This document shows positions 1-10,094 of a stretch of DNA of 58,777 nucleotides, one piece after another. Below the pieces are notes generated by a model that saw nothing but the letters and a program-made list of their open reading frames with translations, was not told where the DNA came from and did not search any database. The translations under genes and the position numbers were made by a program. Each line of letters starts with the position of its first letter. Within the stretch, counting starts at the first letter, position 1. The stretch is taken from contig JANXVN010000235.1 of the NCBI GenBank assembly GCA_025351645.1, forward strand, positions 1 through 58,777, written 5' to 3'. This stretch comes from Ferruginibacter sp. GTDB taxonomy: Bacteria > Bacteroidota > Bacteroidia > Chitinophagales > Chitinophagaceae.

Positions 1-1547
1 CGATACTCCGCCAGCAATTAAGCAATTTTAATGCAGGTGCAAGTTTAGAAGAAGTAGGCACCGTATTGCAGGTAGGTGACGGTATAGCCCGTATTTACGG
101 CTTAAATAATGTAAGTAGTGGCGAACTGGTAGAATTTGAAAATGGCGTTAAAGCCATTGCCCTAAACCTTGAAGAAGATAATGTAGGCGTAGTGTTGATG
201 GGTGATAGCAGCGAAATTAAAGAAGGCGATAAAGTAAAGCGTACCAACAAAATTGCTTCCATTATGGTGGGCGAAGGCATGAGCGGGCGTGTTATCAATA
301 CTTTAGGCCAGCCTATTGATGGCAAAGGCCCTATTAAAGGCGAGCTATACGAAATGCCCCTGGAGCGTAAAGCACCTGGCGTAATTTTTCGTGAGCCCGT
401 AAAAGAACCATTGCAGACTGGTATTAAAGCAATTGATGCCATGATACCTATAGGCCGTGGCCAAAGAGAATTAGTTATTGGTGACAGGCAGACTGGTAAA
501 ACTGCTATCTGTGTTGATACTATCATTAACCAAAAAGAATTTTACGCAGCAGGCAAGCCTGTTTATTGCATATACGTGGCTATTGGGCAAAAAGCCTCTA
601 CCATTGCAGGCATAATGAAAACGCTGGAAGAGCATGGTGCCATGGCTTATACAACTATTGTAGCAGCTTCTGCAGCAGACCCTGCCCCTTTACAATTTTA
701 CGCTCCGTTTGCAGGTGCTGCCATTGGCGAATTTTTTAGGGATACCGGAAGGCCGGCTTTGATTGTTTATGATGATCTTTCTAAGCAAGCAGTAGCTTAC
801 CGTGAGGTTTCTTTGTTGTTGCGCCGCCCACCAGGCCGTGAAGCATACCCTGGTGATGTATTCTACCTGCATAGCCGCTTATTAGAAAGGGCTGCAAAAG
901 TTATCGCTAAAGATGAAATTGCAAGGCAGATGAACGATTTGCCCGAATCTATAAAACATCTGGTAAAAGGCGGGGGTTCGTTAACAGCATTGCCTGTTAT
1001 TGAAACACAGGCTGGTGACGTATCTGCATACATCCCAACAAACGTTATCTCTATTACAGATGGGCAGATATTTTTAGAAGGCAACTTGTTTAACGCAGGT
1101 ATCCGCCCCGCAATCAATGTTGGTATTTCTGTAAGCCGAGTAGGTGGTAATGCCCAGATAAAATCAATGAAAAAAGTTGCCGGTACTTTAAAGTTAGACC
1201 AGGCACTTTACCGTGAACTGGAAGCTTTCTCTAAATTTGGTGGAGACTTGGATGCTGCAACAAAAAATGTAATTGGTAAAGGAGCACGTAATGTAGAAAT
1301 TTTAAAGCAATTGCAATACTCGCCAATGAGCGTAGAAAAGCAAGTTGCAATGATTTATCTTGGTACACAAGGCTTATTAAAAGAAGTTGCTGTAAAAAAT
1401 GTAAAGGCTTTTGAAGAACAATTTTTATTAGAAATGGAAAATAAATATCCTGAAATATTAGCCGAATTTAAAAAAGGCAACCTTCCTCAGGATGGGATTA
1501 ATAAGATGACGGCTTTGGCTAAAGGCCTGGCTGCTCAGTATAAATAA
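1..1547 (+). CDS. atpA: ATP synthase F1 subunit alpha (5' partial)
   Basis: This is the alpha subunit of the F1 catalytic head, which binds nucleotide at non-catalytic sites and forms the alpha3beta3 ring. The reading frame is already open at base 3 and reads [19 protein letters not shown], the usual alpha-subunit N-terminal region, so only about a dozen residues are missing upstream. The P-loop GDRQTGKT and the alpha signature region around [14 protein letters not shown] are present, and the C-terminus looks complete. The usual downstream partner atpG is absent. A terminator hairpin follows within 25 bp and the next gene is an unrelated secreted protein. Identification is essentially certain. 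Confidence 0.98.
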   Translation, partial: ILRQQLSNFNAGASLEEVGTVLQVGDGIARIYGLNNVSSGELVEFENGVKAIALNLEEDNVGVVLMGDSSEIKEGDKVKRTNKIASIMVGEGMSGRVINTLGQPIDGKGPIKGELYEMPLERKAPGVIFREPVKEPLQTGIKAIDAMIPIGRGQRELVIGDRQTGKTAICVDTIINQKEFYAAGKPVYCIYVAIGQKASTIAGIMKTLEEHGAMAYTTIVAASAADPAPLQFYAPFAGAAIGEFFRDTGRPALIVYDDLSKQAVAYREVSLLLRRPPGREAYPGDVFYLHSRLLERAAKVIAKDEIARQMNDLPESIKHLVKGGGSLTALPVIETQAGDVSAYIPTNVISITDGQIFLEGNLFNAGIRPAINVGISVSRVGGNAQIKSMKKVAGTLKLDQALYRELEAFSKFGGDLDAATKNVIGKGARNVEILKQLQYSPMSVEKQVAMIYLGTQGLLKEVAVKNVKAFEEQFLLEMENKYPEILAEFKKGNLPQDGINKMTALAKGLAAQYK

Positions 1548-1569
1548 GTAACAAATACAACATATAATT

Positions 1570-1605
1570 GTAAATAAAGAGCTGAATTTTTGGCTCTTTA
1601 TTTAT
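1570..1605 (+). terminator. Intrinsic terminator after atpA
   Basis: An 11-bp stem (AAATAAAGAGC pairing with GCTCTTTATTT) encloses a short T-rich loop and sits 22 bp after the atpA stop. It closes the ATP synthase operon here. The rest of the gap up to 1899 is AT-rich leader in which I see no gene. Confidence 0.7.
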
Positions 1606-1899
1606 TTAAAGGCATCTCTATTTCTTTGATTAACAAGCTATTATTTAAGAAGTTATAAAAATTTATTTGTTTGTATCAAAAAACGTAACTAATTTTATTA
1701 TTCATTAGCTACCTAAGCAATGACAATTATCTCAATCCTACATAATAGCCACAAGAAATTATAATCTTTTCCTCTCAGTATTATTTTTAGTTTTTAGAGT
1801 ATAGCTATTTGGCTTATCTCGGTATACACGTATAACAATCCATCAATCTTTTGTATATCCACTTACCAGTTTTTATTAACGCTCTCAACTACAAAAGAA

Positions 1900-3552
1900 A
1901 TGAAAAAATTCTACGCTACCCTCTTTGCGGTAATTAGCCTGTTCGGCTATCAATATGTAGCTGCCCAATGTACCGGAGTTAAAGGGCCTAATTTATTGGG
2001 TGCAAAAGGTACTTTTAGCGCACCTTTTATTACTGTCAATACAGATGCAGCCAGTTGTACATCTGCAGGTTCTGGTAGCTTTAACCCAGCAGATAATGTT
2101 GGTATGGCTTTAACAGGCTGTACTGCGGCAATGGGCAGTGCTACTCCATGTTCAGATTATACGTATACTGCAGAAAGTGGCGGGCTAATACCAGAATTTA
2201 GGTATTCAATCGTAAAGACTATCGGAAATGCAAGCGGCGGTAATTGTTTAAAATCAGATTGGAGAGGTAGCGACCATACAGGAGACGGCGGTTATTTTAT
2301 GGCGGTTAACGGAGCTCCTAATACTACGCTTAGCCCTGTTTTTTATCAGATAAAGTCTATATCTGTTTGTAGTGGCACAACGTACGAATTTTCTGCCTGG
2401 GTATTAAACATATTGCCTGCAAGCAGTAGTTTTGCAATCCCAGGGTCTCAGCCAAATATCTCCTTTAAAGTAAACGGCGTGGTTGTTGTAAATTCTGGCC
2501 CAATTCCTTATACAAATACACCTACGTGGGTAAAAGTAAGCGGATCTTTTACTGCAACAACAAATATAGTGGACCTTCAGGTTGTAAATGCAACCGCAGT
2601 AGCAAGCGGTAACGACCTTGGGCTCGATGATATCTCAATTAATGTTTGCCAATCTAAAATAGAAGTTAATGGCCCCAGTGCCACCACCAACGGAACATCA
2701 TCAGTATGTGCTGGAAGCGTAGCTACCGTTAATTATGTTGTAACAGACGCAACCCACACATATACGTGGTATAAATTACAAAAAAGTATTAATGGCGGTG
2801 CCGCATTTACAGATGTTACTTCTGCGCAAGGTACTTATTCAGGTGATAAATTTACCTATACGCTAGATTTAGGCAAGGTGGCTTCTACAATGAATGGATA
2901 TAAATGGAGGCTGGCTGTATCTACTACCCAAGCAGGCTTATCAAATCCTGAGTGTGTTTATTTTAATGATTTTACACTTATTGTTACAGCATGCGGGCCA
3001 CTACCCGTTAAGTTAAGTTCTTTTACAGGCAGCTATTTAAATGGCACCGCATCTATAAAGTGGCAAACCAGCCAGGAATTAAACAATGATCATTTTGAAT
3101 TATTTAAAAGCTATGATGCGGTAAATTTTGTACGTGTTGCAAAAATAGCCGGTGCAGGTTTTAGTAATATCATTAAAAATTATACTTATCAAGACCATGT
3201 AGGGGGCGCAAATAATGTGTACTATCGTTTAAAGCAGGTAGATATTGATGGCAAAGAAACATTTTCGGCTATTATAAAAATTTCTATAGGCACTAAAGGT
3301 GGAGTAGAAATTTTCCCTAATCCTTTCATCAATAGTTTCACAGTTACTATTTCTTCAACTAAAACAACTATTGCAACTTTAAAAATTCAAAGTACAACCG
3401 GACAACTGGTTTATAGTAAAACGCTTTCTTTAAGCAAAGGCAATAACTCAAGCGTAATTACTAGCCTTCCTTCATCTTTAGGCTCAGGAATTTTTTATAT
3501 TACTGTGTTAAACGATGAAATAAATTATAATTGTAAGATGCAGAAACTATAA
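1900..3552 (+). CDS. Secreted protein with type IX secretion C-terminal sorting domain
   Basis: An N-terminal signal peptide (about residues 1-22, ending in VAAQ) exports it across the inner membrane. The last roughly 85 residues, starting near FPNPFINSFTV and ending in CKMQKL, form a type A sorting domain that directs passage through the type IX secretion system to the cell surface or medium. Between them lie a jelly-roll-like region (about 80-240, with GLDDISIN typical of such modules), an Ig-like region with cysteines (about 255-365) and a linker beginning PLPVKLSSFTGSY, common just before the sorting domain. No catalytic motif is visible, so adhesion or glycan binding is a guess. The gene stands alone between two terminators. 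Confidence 0.85.
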   Translation: MKKFYATLFAVISLFGYQYVAAQCTGVKGPNLLGAKGTFSAPFITVNTDAASCTSAGSGSFNPADNVGMALTGCTAAMGSATPCSDYTYTAESGGLIPEFRYSIVKTIGNASGGNCLKSDWRGSDHTGDGGYFMAVNGAPNTTLSPVFYQIKSISVCSGTTYEFSAWVLNILPASSSFAIPGSQPNISFKVNGVVVVNSGPIPYTNTPTWVKVSGSFTATTNIVDLQVVNATAVASGNDLGLDDISINVCQSKIEVNGPSATTNGTSSVCAGSVATVNYVVTDATHTYTWYKLQKSINGGAAFTDVTSAQGTYSGDKFTYTLDLGKVASTMNGYKWRLAVSTTQAGLSNPECVYFNDFTLIVTACGPLPVKLSSFTGSYLNGTASIKWQTSQELNNDHFELFKSYDAVNFVRVAKIAGAGFSNIIKNYTYQDHVGGANNVYYRLKQVDIDGKETFSAIIKISIGTKGGVEIFPNPFINSFTVTISSTKTTIATLKIQSTTGQLVYSKTLSLSKGNNSSVITSLPSSLGSGIFYITVLNDEINYNCKMQKL

Positions 3553-3576
3553 GTTATTTCTTTAAAAATAGTAAAC

Positions 3577-3607
3577 AAAAGGCGGCTGTAAATGGTCGCC
3601 TTTTTCG
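3577..3607 (+). terminator. Intrinsic terminator after the sorting-domain protein
   Basis: The stem AAAAGGCG...CGCCTTTT (extendable by one G-C and one G-U pair) is followed by a T run and lies 25 bp after the stop codon. From here to 3800 I see no gene; the stretch is AT-rich with no long frame. Confidence 0.8.
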
Positions 3608-3801
3608 TTTGGAAGTAATTCTATTTCACTTAGTTTTTATAAAAAGTGGAAAAGAAATGCAGTGATAGATTTACTAAAGAGCCAGCCAGTTCAAGTTAAA
3701 GGCAAAGTAATATCGGAAGATGCAAAGGCAACGAAATTAAGGCAACCTCATTAACTGCGAATATCGCTATTGAATAAATCATTTAAAATACATTTGATTA
3801 T

Positions 3802-3838
3802 AATAAAAAATCCCCTCAAAAAAAGGGGATTTTTTATT
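3802..3838. terminator. Bidirectional terminator at the end of the RNase G/E gene
   Basis: A perfect 14-bp stem AATAAAAAATCCCC / GGGGATTTTTTATT with a 9-base A-rich loop overlaps the stop codon of the minus-strand RNase gene. It has U-tracts in both directions and so can stop transcription from either side. Confidence 0.9.
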
Positions 3839-5384
3839 ATAATTTAATTTCTTCGTCACTATCATCAAAAAACCGGAATTCAGTCAAGTGATAGGTAGAA
3901 TTAGCATTTACTTTTATTTTCTGCTTGTACTTCCAGCTCCATTTTCTGCGTTTGGATATAAAGCCGCTGGTAAGAAAAGTGTACAAAATAGGGTTTACTT
4001 CAATAGTAAGCCCTTTATGGTTCTGCATAATAAGATAGCTCAAATTCTTTTCTATCTCATCTTCTAGTATAAGCGTAGAACTTATTTTGCCGCTACCATG
4101 GCAACTAGGGCAAATTTCCGAAGTATTGATGTTCATTTCAGGCTTCATACGTTGCCTTGTAATTTGCATTAACCCAAATTTGCTTATAGGCAAAACAGCG
4201 TGTTTAGCACGGTCTGTCTTCATAAACAATTCCATTGAATCTGCAAGGCGCTTTTTATTTTCCACCAATTTCATATCAATAAAATCGACTACAATAATAC
4301 CGCCAAGGTCTCTTAGCCTTAGCTGCCTTGCAATTTCTTCGGCTGCTTCCAGGTTAGTTTCCAATGCATTTTGTTCCTGGTTATTACTTACGCTTTTATA
4401 ACCGCTGTTCACATCGATAACGTGTAAGGCTTCTGTGTGTTCAATTATTAAATAAGCACCGCTTGGCAAGTTTACTGTTTTACCAAAAGCCGCTTTAACC
4501 TGTTTGGTGATGCCGAAGCTATCAAATATGGGCGAGCCGTTATTATAAAAGGAAACGATATCTATCTTTTCAGGCGCAATACGCTGGATGTAATTTTTAG
4601 TGTCCGCAAAAATGGTCTTGTCATTTACCACAATACGGTTAAAATCTTCATTAAGCAAATCGCGTAGCATACTATTAGCCTTGCCTTGTTCGCTTAAAAT
4701 TTTTGAGGGGGGGGTAGCATCTTTTAAGTTAGCCTGCATGGTTTTCCATGTTTGTTCTAAACTTAAAAGGTCTTCGTGTAATTCAGCAGTATGTTTACCT
4801 TCAGCAGCGGTACGTACAATTACCCCAAAATTTTTAGGCTTTATGGCCTCAATTATTTTTTGTAATCTTTTACGTTCTTCACTAGAGTGTATTTTACGGC
4901 TAACCGCAATAACATCATTAAATGGAGTAATAACCACAAAACGACCCGGCAAAGATAATTCGCAACTTAGGCGGGGGCCTTTGGCCGCAATTGGTTCTTT
5001 TAAAATTTGAACCAAAATATTGGGGCGCCCACTTAATACTTCTGCAATTTTGCCAGTCTTTATAATTTCCGGTTCTACTGAAAATTTACCAAAATCAAGG
5101 CCGCCTTCTGTTTTATCATTAATGGCTGCATTGGTAAATTTAAGTATAGATTTAACGTAAGGGCTAAGGTCGGTATAATGTAAAAAAGCATCTTTCTCAA
5201 ACCCTACATCGATAAAAGCTGCGTTAAGGCCTGGTATAAGTTTCTTAACTTTTCCAAGATATAGGTCCCCCACAGCAAAGTTAGCATCAGCTTTTTCGTT
5301 GTGCAGCTCTACCAATTTCTTATCCTCCAGCAAGGCTATTTCCACCCCTTGTGGTGCAGCATTTATAATTAATTCCTTTGTCAA
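3837..5384 (-). CDS. rng: Ribonuclease E/G family endoribonuclease
   Basis: It is expected to cleave single-stranded RNA, acting in rRNA maturation and mRNA decay. The 515-residue length fits RNase G and not the long RNase E. An N-terminal S1-type RNA-binding region (about residues 38-120, FAVGDLYLGKVKKLIPGL) is followed by the catalytic core. The two metal-binding aspartates are seen in HVIDVNSGY (near 322) and VVDFIDM (near 366). The zinc-link motif CPSCHGSG near 424 would allow dimer formation. An 8-bp C tract in the coding strand, around DATPPS, is in frame here. Upstream on the same strand are the small AURKAIP1-like gene, a TPR gene and HU, probably one transcription group. Confidence 0.95.
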   Translation of the reverse strand: MTKELIINAAPQGVEIALLEDKKLVELHNEKADANFAVGDLYLGKVKKLIPGLNAAFIDVGFEKDAFLHYTDLSPYVKSILKFTNAAINDKTEGGLDFGKFSVEPEIIKTGKIAEVLSGRPNILVQILKEPIAAKGPRLSCELSLPGRFVVITPFNDVIAVSRKIHSSEERKRLQKIIEAIKPKNFGVIVRTAAEGKHTAELHEDLLSLEQTWKTMQANLKDATPPSKILSEQGKANSMLRDLLNEDFNRIVVNDKTIFADTKNYIQRIAPEKIDIVSFYNNGSPIFDSFGITKQVKAAFGKTVNLPSGAYLIIEHTEALHVIDVNSGYKSVSNNQEQNALETNLEAAEEIARQLRLRDLGGIIVVDFIDMKLVENKKRLADSMELFMKTDRAKHAVLPISKFGLMQITRQRMKPEMNINTSEICPSCHGSGKISSTLILEDEIEKNLSYLIMQNHKGLTIEVNPILYTFLTSGFISKRRKWSWKYKQKIKVNANSTYHLTEFRFFDDSDEEIKL

Positions 5385-5524
5385 AAAAACTCTTTTTTAA
5401 TAAGCTATCAATACATCACACGGAATGTTTGCAACAGTAAATTAATGGCATACGTTTACTGTAAACCATAAAGTGCTGATAAATGTGTGCCGGCAAATAT
5501 GCCGGCACCTGGTATAACAAGAAA

Positions 5525-5614
5525 TTATTTCTTCTTATGACGATTCTTTCTTAAACGCTTTTTACGCTTGTGCGTTGCAATTTTATGACGTTTTCTTTTT
5601 TTACCACAAGGCAT
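5525..5614 (-). CDS. 29-residue AURKAIP1/COX24-type basic protein (putative ribosomal protein)
   Basis: A 29-codon gene encoding an extremely basic peptide starting MPCGKKRKRHKIATHK and ending RKNRHKKK. Lysine, arginine and histidine make up most of the sequence, as in ribosomal proteins. The pattern matches the short Bacteroidetes family annotated as AURKAIP1/COX24 domain protein, related to the mitochondrial small-subunit protein mS38; this assignment is from memory. It lies between the RNase G/E gene and the TPR gene on the same strand, with 140 bp to the former. The highly constrained sequence makes a chance frame very unlikely. Confidence 0.85.
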   Translation of the reverse strand: MPCGKKRKRHKIATHKRKKRLRKNRHKKK

Positions 5615-5712
5615 AATGACTGACTTTTGTTGTTAAATAATAATTTTATTGTGCTCGAAAATTAAATCCCGATATTTTTATGATGACCGAAAAATAAATT
5701 TCGATGTACTTT

Positions 5713-6570
5713 TTATTTTAGCAATTTAATACGCTCATCCACTTCTTTAGAATAGGCGGCGTTATTTACAAGCCTTTTGCTTATCCCATACCATTTTAAA
5801 GCATTCGGTTTGTCTCCTTTATCAGCGTATGCGTCAGCTAGCCATGAAATTGCTTCCAGATTGCCCGGCTCATTTTTTACAACAGTTTGTAAACGCTCTA
5901 TTGCTTTTTCGTACTGCGTTGAAATTACGCCACCAATACCAAGCACTAACTGCGCCTGCATATTAGAAGAGTCTTTTTTTACAACCTGCAATAATTGCTG
6001 TATCCCTTTCATGGTTTCTTGCGCATCGCCCGCCATTCCCTTGCCAAATACATAGCAGCTACCTAACCCAACTTTTAAACTATCGTTGTTTGGGTTAAGT
6101 TCGATTGCTTTTTCAAATAGAGCTATTGCTTGCTCTGCCTCCCAACCTCTTTTTGCAATATCTTCCTCATTCCTAAGTCCTTTTAAAATTAGTTGGGCGG
6201 CAAAGGTGAGGTTTTTTTCAGAATTTACCAACTTCGCTGCTTCAGCTACATAAAAATTATATAATTCATGTTCATGCACAGAATCTTTCCAGAAGGTTGC
6301 CAATTCATTATAGGACTTAATTTGCTGCTCTTTTACATCGCCTCTCTTAACGCTATTCTCCAATGTAGAAAGGTAATTTTGCCGGGAGATGGAAAGTTTT
6401 TGTTTGGCAAGCCCAATGTAATTATTAACGTTAAATTTTGCAGGAACTGTACCAGTAGCAGATTCAGGCATAGGCATTACCTCTTTTTTAGCAACAGTTT
6501 TGCCAAAAATTAATAAAGATCCTAAAATTAAAATACCAGCGCCGGCAAGAAGAAGTTGTTGTTTTTTCAC
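5713..6570 (-). CDS. Membrane-anchored TPR protein
   Basis: The N-terminus (residues 5-24, QLLLAGAGILILGSLLIFG) is a signal anchor. The rest is periplasmic or cytoplasmic helical repeat: TPR-like units are visible around AIALFEKAIELNPNNDSLKVGLG, AQLVLGIGGV...YEKAIERLQTVVKNEPGN and LADAYADKGDKPNALKWYG. Such repeats mediate protein contacts; no enzymatic motif is present. It lies 27 bp downstream of the HU gene on the same strand, so co-transcription is likely. Its specific partner cannot be told from sequence. Confidence 0.8.
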   Translation of the reverse strand: MKKQQLLLAGAGILILGSLLIFGKTVAKKEVMPMPESATGTVPAKFNVNNYIGLAKQKLSISRQNYLSTLENSVKRGDVKEQQIKSYNELATFWKDSVHEHELYNFYVAEAAKLVNSEKNLTFAAQLILKGLRNEEDIAKRGWEAEQAIALFEKAIELNPNNDSLKVGLGSCYVFGKGMAGDAQETMKGIQQLLQVVKKDSSNMQAQLVLGIGGVISTQYEKAIERLQTVVKNEPGNLEAISWLADAYADKGDKPNALKWYGISKRLVNNAAYSKEVDERIKLLK

Positions 6571-6597
6571 AAAGAAATATTAAGGCGCAAAGGTAAG

Positions 6598-6903
6598 CTA
6601 TGCTGTAGGTTTGTATGCAGCAAGGTTCTTATTTTTTACCTCCTGCACAAATTCTTTTGCAGGTTTAAATGACGGGATGTAATGCTCAGGTATCTCTACG
6701 GCTATATTCTTTTTTATATTACGACCAATTTTGGCGGCCCTTTTTTTCGTAATAAAGCTGCCAAATCCACGAATGTATATATTTTCGCCTAGTATTAATG
6801 ATTGTTTTATCTCTTTGAACATTGTTTCCAAAGTAACCATTACATCTATTTTTGGGATGCCTGTTTTTTCAGAAATTTCGGAAATTAGGTCTGCTTTTCT
6901 CAT
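6598..6903 (-). CDS. HU/IHF family DNA-binding protein
   Basis: A nucleoid-associated protein that bends DNA as a dimer. At 101 residues it has the normal length. The N-terminal helices (MRKADLISEISEKTGIPKID) and the beta-arm region IRGFGSFITKKRAAKIGRN are diagnostic, with the arm proline replaced by VEIPEHYIPSFKPAKEF. It is first in a minus-strand group (HU, TPR protein, small basic protein, RNase G/E) and divergent from mutY across a 190-bp AT-rich gap that probably holds both promoters. Confidence 0.95.
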   Translation of the reverse strand: MRKADLISEISEKTGIPKIDVMVTLETMFKEIKQSLILGENIYIRGFGSFITKKRAAKIGRNIKKNIAVEIPEHYIPSFKPAKEFVQEVKNKNLAAYKPTA

Positions 6904-7095
6904 TATAATAAAATTTAAATGGCTCTAATTCTGTAGAAAAATATAAAAGTAATTTGTAAAAAACAATATAAATACTGATAATCAATAAAAATTATTATTT
7001 TCAAAGTTACATAGAATGACTTATTTATACAACCACTTTATTAATATAGTAAAAATTATATAAGTAATTGATTTTGTATAATATTTTATAGTAAA

Positions 7096-8193
7096 ATGTA
7101 CGTTTTCATGAAACCAGTCACTCAAAACCAGGTTTTTGTCCATGGGCTCTTGCAATGGAACAAGCAATTTAACAATCGCCAAATGCCCTGGAAAGGTGAA
7201 AAAGATCCTTATAAAATATGGCTGAGTGAAATTATATTACAACAAACAAGGGTAGATCAAGGACTTGAATATTATAATCGTTTTATTGCAATATTTCCCA
7301 ATATACATAAGCTGGCAACAGCGCCGGAAACAACAGTTTTTAAATTATGGGAAGGCTTGGGTTATTATACCCGATGTAAAAACCTTATAGTTACTGCTAA
7401 GTTTATTTCAGAAGGGCTAAAGGGAGTTTTTCCTAATAAATACCAAGATATATTAAACCTTAAAGGCATCGGCCCATATACAGCCGCGGCTATCAGTTCC
7501 TTTGCTTTTAACCTGCCCTATGCAGTAGTTGATGGAAATGTTTTTAGGGTCTTGGCCCGTTATTTTGGTATATCAAACCCAATTGACAGTACCGCAGGCA
7601 AGCAGGCATTTACCTTGTTAGCCAATGAGTTGCTGGATAAAAAACAAGCTGGCATTTACAACCAGGCAATTATGGATTTTGGGGCTGTTATCTGCAAGCC
7701 ACAAATTCCCTTATGCACTATTTGTGTGCTTAATACTAAATGCAGTGCATTTAAAAGTGGATTGGTAAATCAATTGCCCATAAAAGAAAAAAAGATAATT
7801 AAGAAAACGCGTTGGTTTTATTACCTAATTGTTACTTACAATGGCAAACAATACGTGCGTAAGCGCGGTGCAAAAGATATTTGGGAAAACCTGTACGAAT
7901 TTGTGCTGTTAGAAAATGACAAAGCATTGCCAATGGAGCAATTGAAAACCCAGTCACAGGTTAAAGTAATTTTTGGCAAGCACCCTTTCGAGGTTACGCA
8001 CATATCGCCTATGTATAAACAATTGCTTACCCACCAAACCATATATGGCCAGTTTATAAGGGTTACAACCGCCAAAGCCTTGTGTGACAAAGGTTATGAA
8101 GCACTTACGCCAACAGAAATAGATAAGCTGCCTTTCCCTAAATTTATCACTGCCTATTTGAAAGATAAAAATGTATCTTTAAATTTGTTTTAA
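7096..8193 (+). CDS. mutY: A/G-specific adenine glycosylase
   Basis: It removes adenine mispaired with 8-oxoguanine, the first step of base-excision repair of that lesion. Visible are the catalytic Glu45 in LSEIILQQTR, the helix-hairpin-helix LKGIGPYTAAA (122-132), catalytic Asp146 in VVDGNVFRV, and the [4Fe-4S] ligands C200-x6-C207-x2-C210-x5-C216. A C-terminal NUDIX-like 8-oxoG recognition domain follows (about 235-365). Residue 5 is also methionine, so translation may start at 7108. ssb, gldE and gldD follow on the same strand, an order often seen in Bacteroidetes. Confidence 0.97.
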   Translation: MYVFMKPVTQNQVFVHGLLQWNKQFNNRQMPWKGEKDPYKIWLSEIILQQTRVDQGLEYYNRFIAIFPNIHKLATAPETTVFKLWEGLGYYTRCKNLIVTAKFISEGLKGVFPNKYQDILNLKGIGPYTAAAISSFAFNLPYAVVDGNVFRVLARYFGISNPIDSTAGKQAFTLLANELLDKKQAGIYNQAIMDFGAVICKPQIPLCTICVLNTKCSAFKSGLVNQLPIKEKKIIKKTRWFYYLIVTYNGKQYVRKRGAKDIWENLYEFVLLENDKALPMEQLKTQSQVKVIFGKHPFEVTHISPMYKQLLTHQTIYGQFIRVTTAKALCDKGYEALTPTEIDKLPFPKFITAYLKDKNVSLNLF

Positions 8194-8231
8194 GGCTATA
8201 AATTAAGTTCAAATCAATTAAACATATTACT

Positions 8232-8660
8232 ATGAGAGGGGTAAACAGGGTAGTATTAATTGGCAATTTAGGCAAAGACCCTGATATTCAATTTTTAGAA
8301 GGCAACATTGCAGTGGCCAAATTTTCGTTGGCAACTACAGAAGCTTACAAGGATAGGAGCGGTAAATTAATTTCGCAAACTGAATGGCATACTGTGGTTT
8401 TGTGGCGAGGACTGGCAGAGCTGGCACAAAAATATTTGCACAAGGGAAGCCTTGTTTACATAGAAGGGCGCCTAAAAACACGTAGTTGGGAAGATAAGGA
8501 AGGCAACAAAAAATTTGCGACAGAAATTGTAGGCGATAATATGATAATGCTTGATAAACGCAATGATGGAAGCCAGCCAGGCTTGCCAATTGATGGGATA
8601 GATGATATGGATTCAGGGCTTCCGCCGATGGAGGACGGACCAGAAAGATTGCCATTTTAA
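8232..8660 (+). CDS. ssb: Single-stranded DNA-binding protein
   Basis: It binds ssDNA as a tetramer during replication and repair. The OB-fold core runs over residues 1-110 (VVLIGNLGKDPDIQF, ATTEAYKDRSG, TEWHTVVLW, GSLVYIEGRLKTRSW). A short acidic linker leads to the tip ERLPF, which corresponds to the DDLPF-type hook that recruits partner proteins. At 142 residues it is slightly short because the linker is brief. It lies 38 bp after mutY. Confidence 0.96.
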   Translation: MRGVNRVVLIGNLGKDPDIQFLEGNIAVAKFSLATTEAYKDRSGKLISQTEWHTVVLWRGLAELAQKYLHKGSLVYIEGRLKTRSWEDKEGNKKFATEIVGDNMIMLDKRNDGSQPGLPIDGIDDMDSGLPPMEDGPERLPF

Positions 8661-8715
8661 TTATAGCTGATACAATATATGTATCTATAAATATTGTTCA
8701 TTAAAACTGATAGTT

Positions 8716-10068
8716 TTGGATTACCATTCGGTTACTGTTTATACAAAATATTTGCATCTTTCTTTACTGGCAATAACGCCTGCAGCATCTGCGGTGCTAA
8801 TATTTATAGCCGTATTATTATTTATTGTTTCGTTTTTTGTTGCTGGCGCAGAAGTGGCTTTTTTTTCGCTTACATACAAAGATATCAATATGCTTAAAAC
8901 CAAGCAGCAGCCATCATTCCGGCGTATTGTAGCCTTGTTGGAGCAGCCAAAGTCCTTGCTGGCTTCCATGCGCATTACCAGTATATTTGTTAACATCGGC
9001 ATTATATTAATAACCAATATTGTATTGGATGGCTGGTTAGATATGACAACGCTGCCATTTTGGGTACAGTTCCTTATAAAAGTAGCTTCAGTAACTTTTT
9101 TAATAGTTTTAATTGGCGAAGTTTTACCGAAAGTTTGGGCTACGCACCATAAGGTTTGGTTTGCTTCTACAGCATCGCTTATCATCGAAATTTTCAACAG
9201 TATATTTTACCGTTCAAGCAAAAGGATGGTTGGATTTAGCGACCGCATAGAAAAAAAATTATCTCCCAACCATTCTTCTTTATTAGATAATAGCCAGTTG
9301 GATTATGCCATCGATTTATTGCCGGAACACGAAGCAACCATTGAGGAAAAGCAAATATTAAAAGGCATCCGTAAATTTAGCGATACAACGGTAAAACAAG
9401 TTATGCGTACACGCCTTGACGTTAGTGGCATAGACCATAATAGCAAATTTGAAGACGTAATAAAAAAGGTAGAAGAGCTTCATTACTCAAGGCTGCCCGT
9501 GTACAAGAGCAACCTGGATGAAATACTGGGCATTTTGCATACTAAAGATTTATTGCCACACGTAAATGCCAGTAAGGTTGAAAACTACAATTGGCATATT
9601 TTAATGCGCCCTGCCTTGTTTGTGCATGAACAAAAATTGATAGAAGATTTGCTGCAGGAATTCCGCAACAGGCGTATACATTTCGCCATTGTGGTAGATG
9701 AATTTGGCGGCACATCCGGCATTGTTACGCTGGAAGATATTATGGAAGAGATTATTGGAGAGATAAAAGATGAGTTTGATGATGAAGAAGTGATCAATAA
9801 AAAGATAGATGACAGTACCTATATTTTTGAAGGGAAAACGATGATAAACGATGTATGTAAAGCTATGCAACTGCCTGCTGACACCTTTGAAGCAACCAGG
9901 GGCGATAGCGATTCTCTGGCAGGGCTGGTGCTGGAAATAGCCGGCGAATTTCCGCAAGTAAATGAAGAAGTGCCTAGTGGCGATTTTATATTTATCCCAT
10001 TAGAAATAAACAAAAACCGAATAGACAAAATAAAAGTTATCATTAAGTCATTAACAACAAAAGCATAA
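8716..10068 (+). CDS. gldE: Gliding motility-associated CBS/transporter-associated membrane protein GldE
   Basis: A CorC/HlyC-type membrane protein. The N-terminal DUF21 region has about four transmembrane segments (20-160). Two CBS domains follow (about 215-340, e.g. MRTRLDVSGID and MRPALFVHEQ), then FAIVVDEFGGTSGIVTLED and a transporter-associated domain. The position directly before gldD identifies it as GldE. The frame opens with TTG at 8716. The next in-frame ATG lies after the first membrane segment, so the TTG is the best start candidate. In gliding Bacteroidetes GldE supports GldD, but its mechanism is unclear. Confidence 0.9.
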   Translation: MDYHSVTVYTKYLHLSLLAITPAASAVLIFIAVLLFIVSFFVAGAEVAFFSLTYKDINMLKTKQQPSFRRIVALLEQPKSLLASMRITSIFVNIGIILITNIVLDGWLDMTTLPFWVQFLIKVASVTFLIVLIGEVLPKVWATHHKVWFASTASLIIEIFNSIFYRSSKRMVGFSDRIEKKLSPNHSSLLDNSQLDYAIDLLPEHEATIEEKQILKGIRKFSDTTVKQVMRTRLDVSGIDHNSKFEDVIKKVEELHYSRLPVYKSNLDEILGILHTKDLLPHVNASKVENYNWHILMRPALFVHEQKLIEDLLQEFRNRRIHFAIVVDEFGGTSGIVTLEDIMEEIIGEIKDEFDDEEVINKKIDDSTYIFEGKTMINDVCKAMQLPADTFEATRGDSDSLAGLVLEIAGEFPQVNEEVPSGDFIFIPLEINKNRIDKIKVIIKSLTTKA

Positions 10069-10094
10069 CCTTACTAGAACATTAAAGGACTCAA

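Noticed and set aside
8694..8897. A separate small gene before gldE.
   Set aside because: It is an alternative frame of the gldE N-terminus; the gldE frame carries the family sequence.
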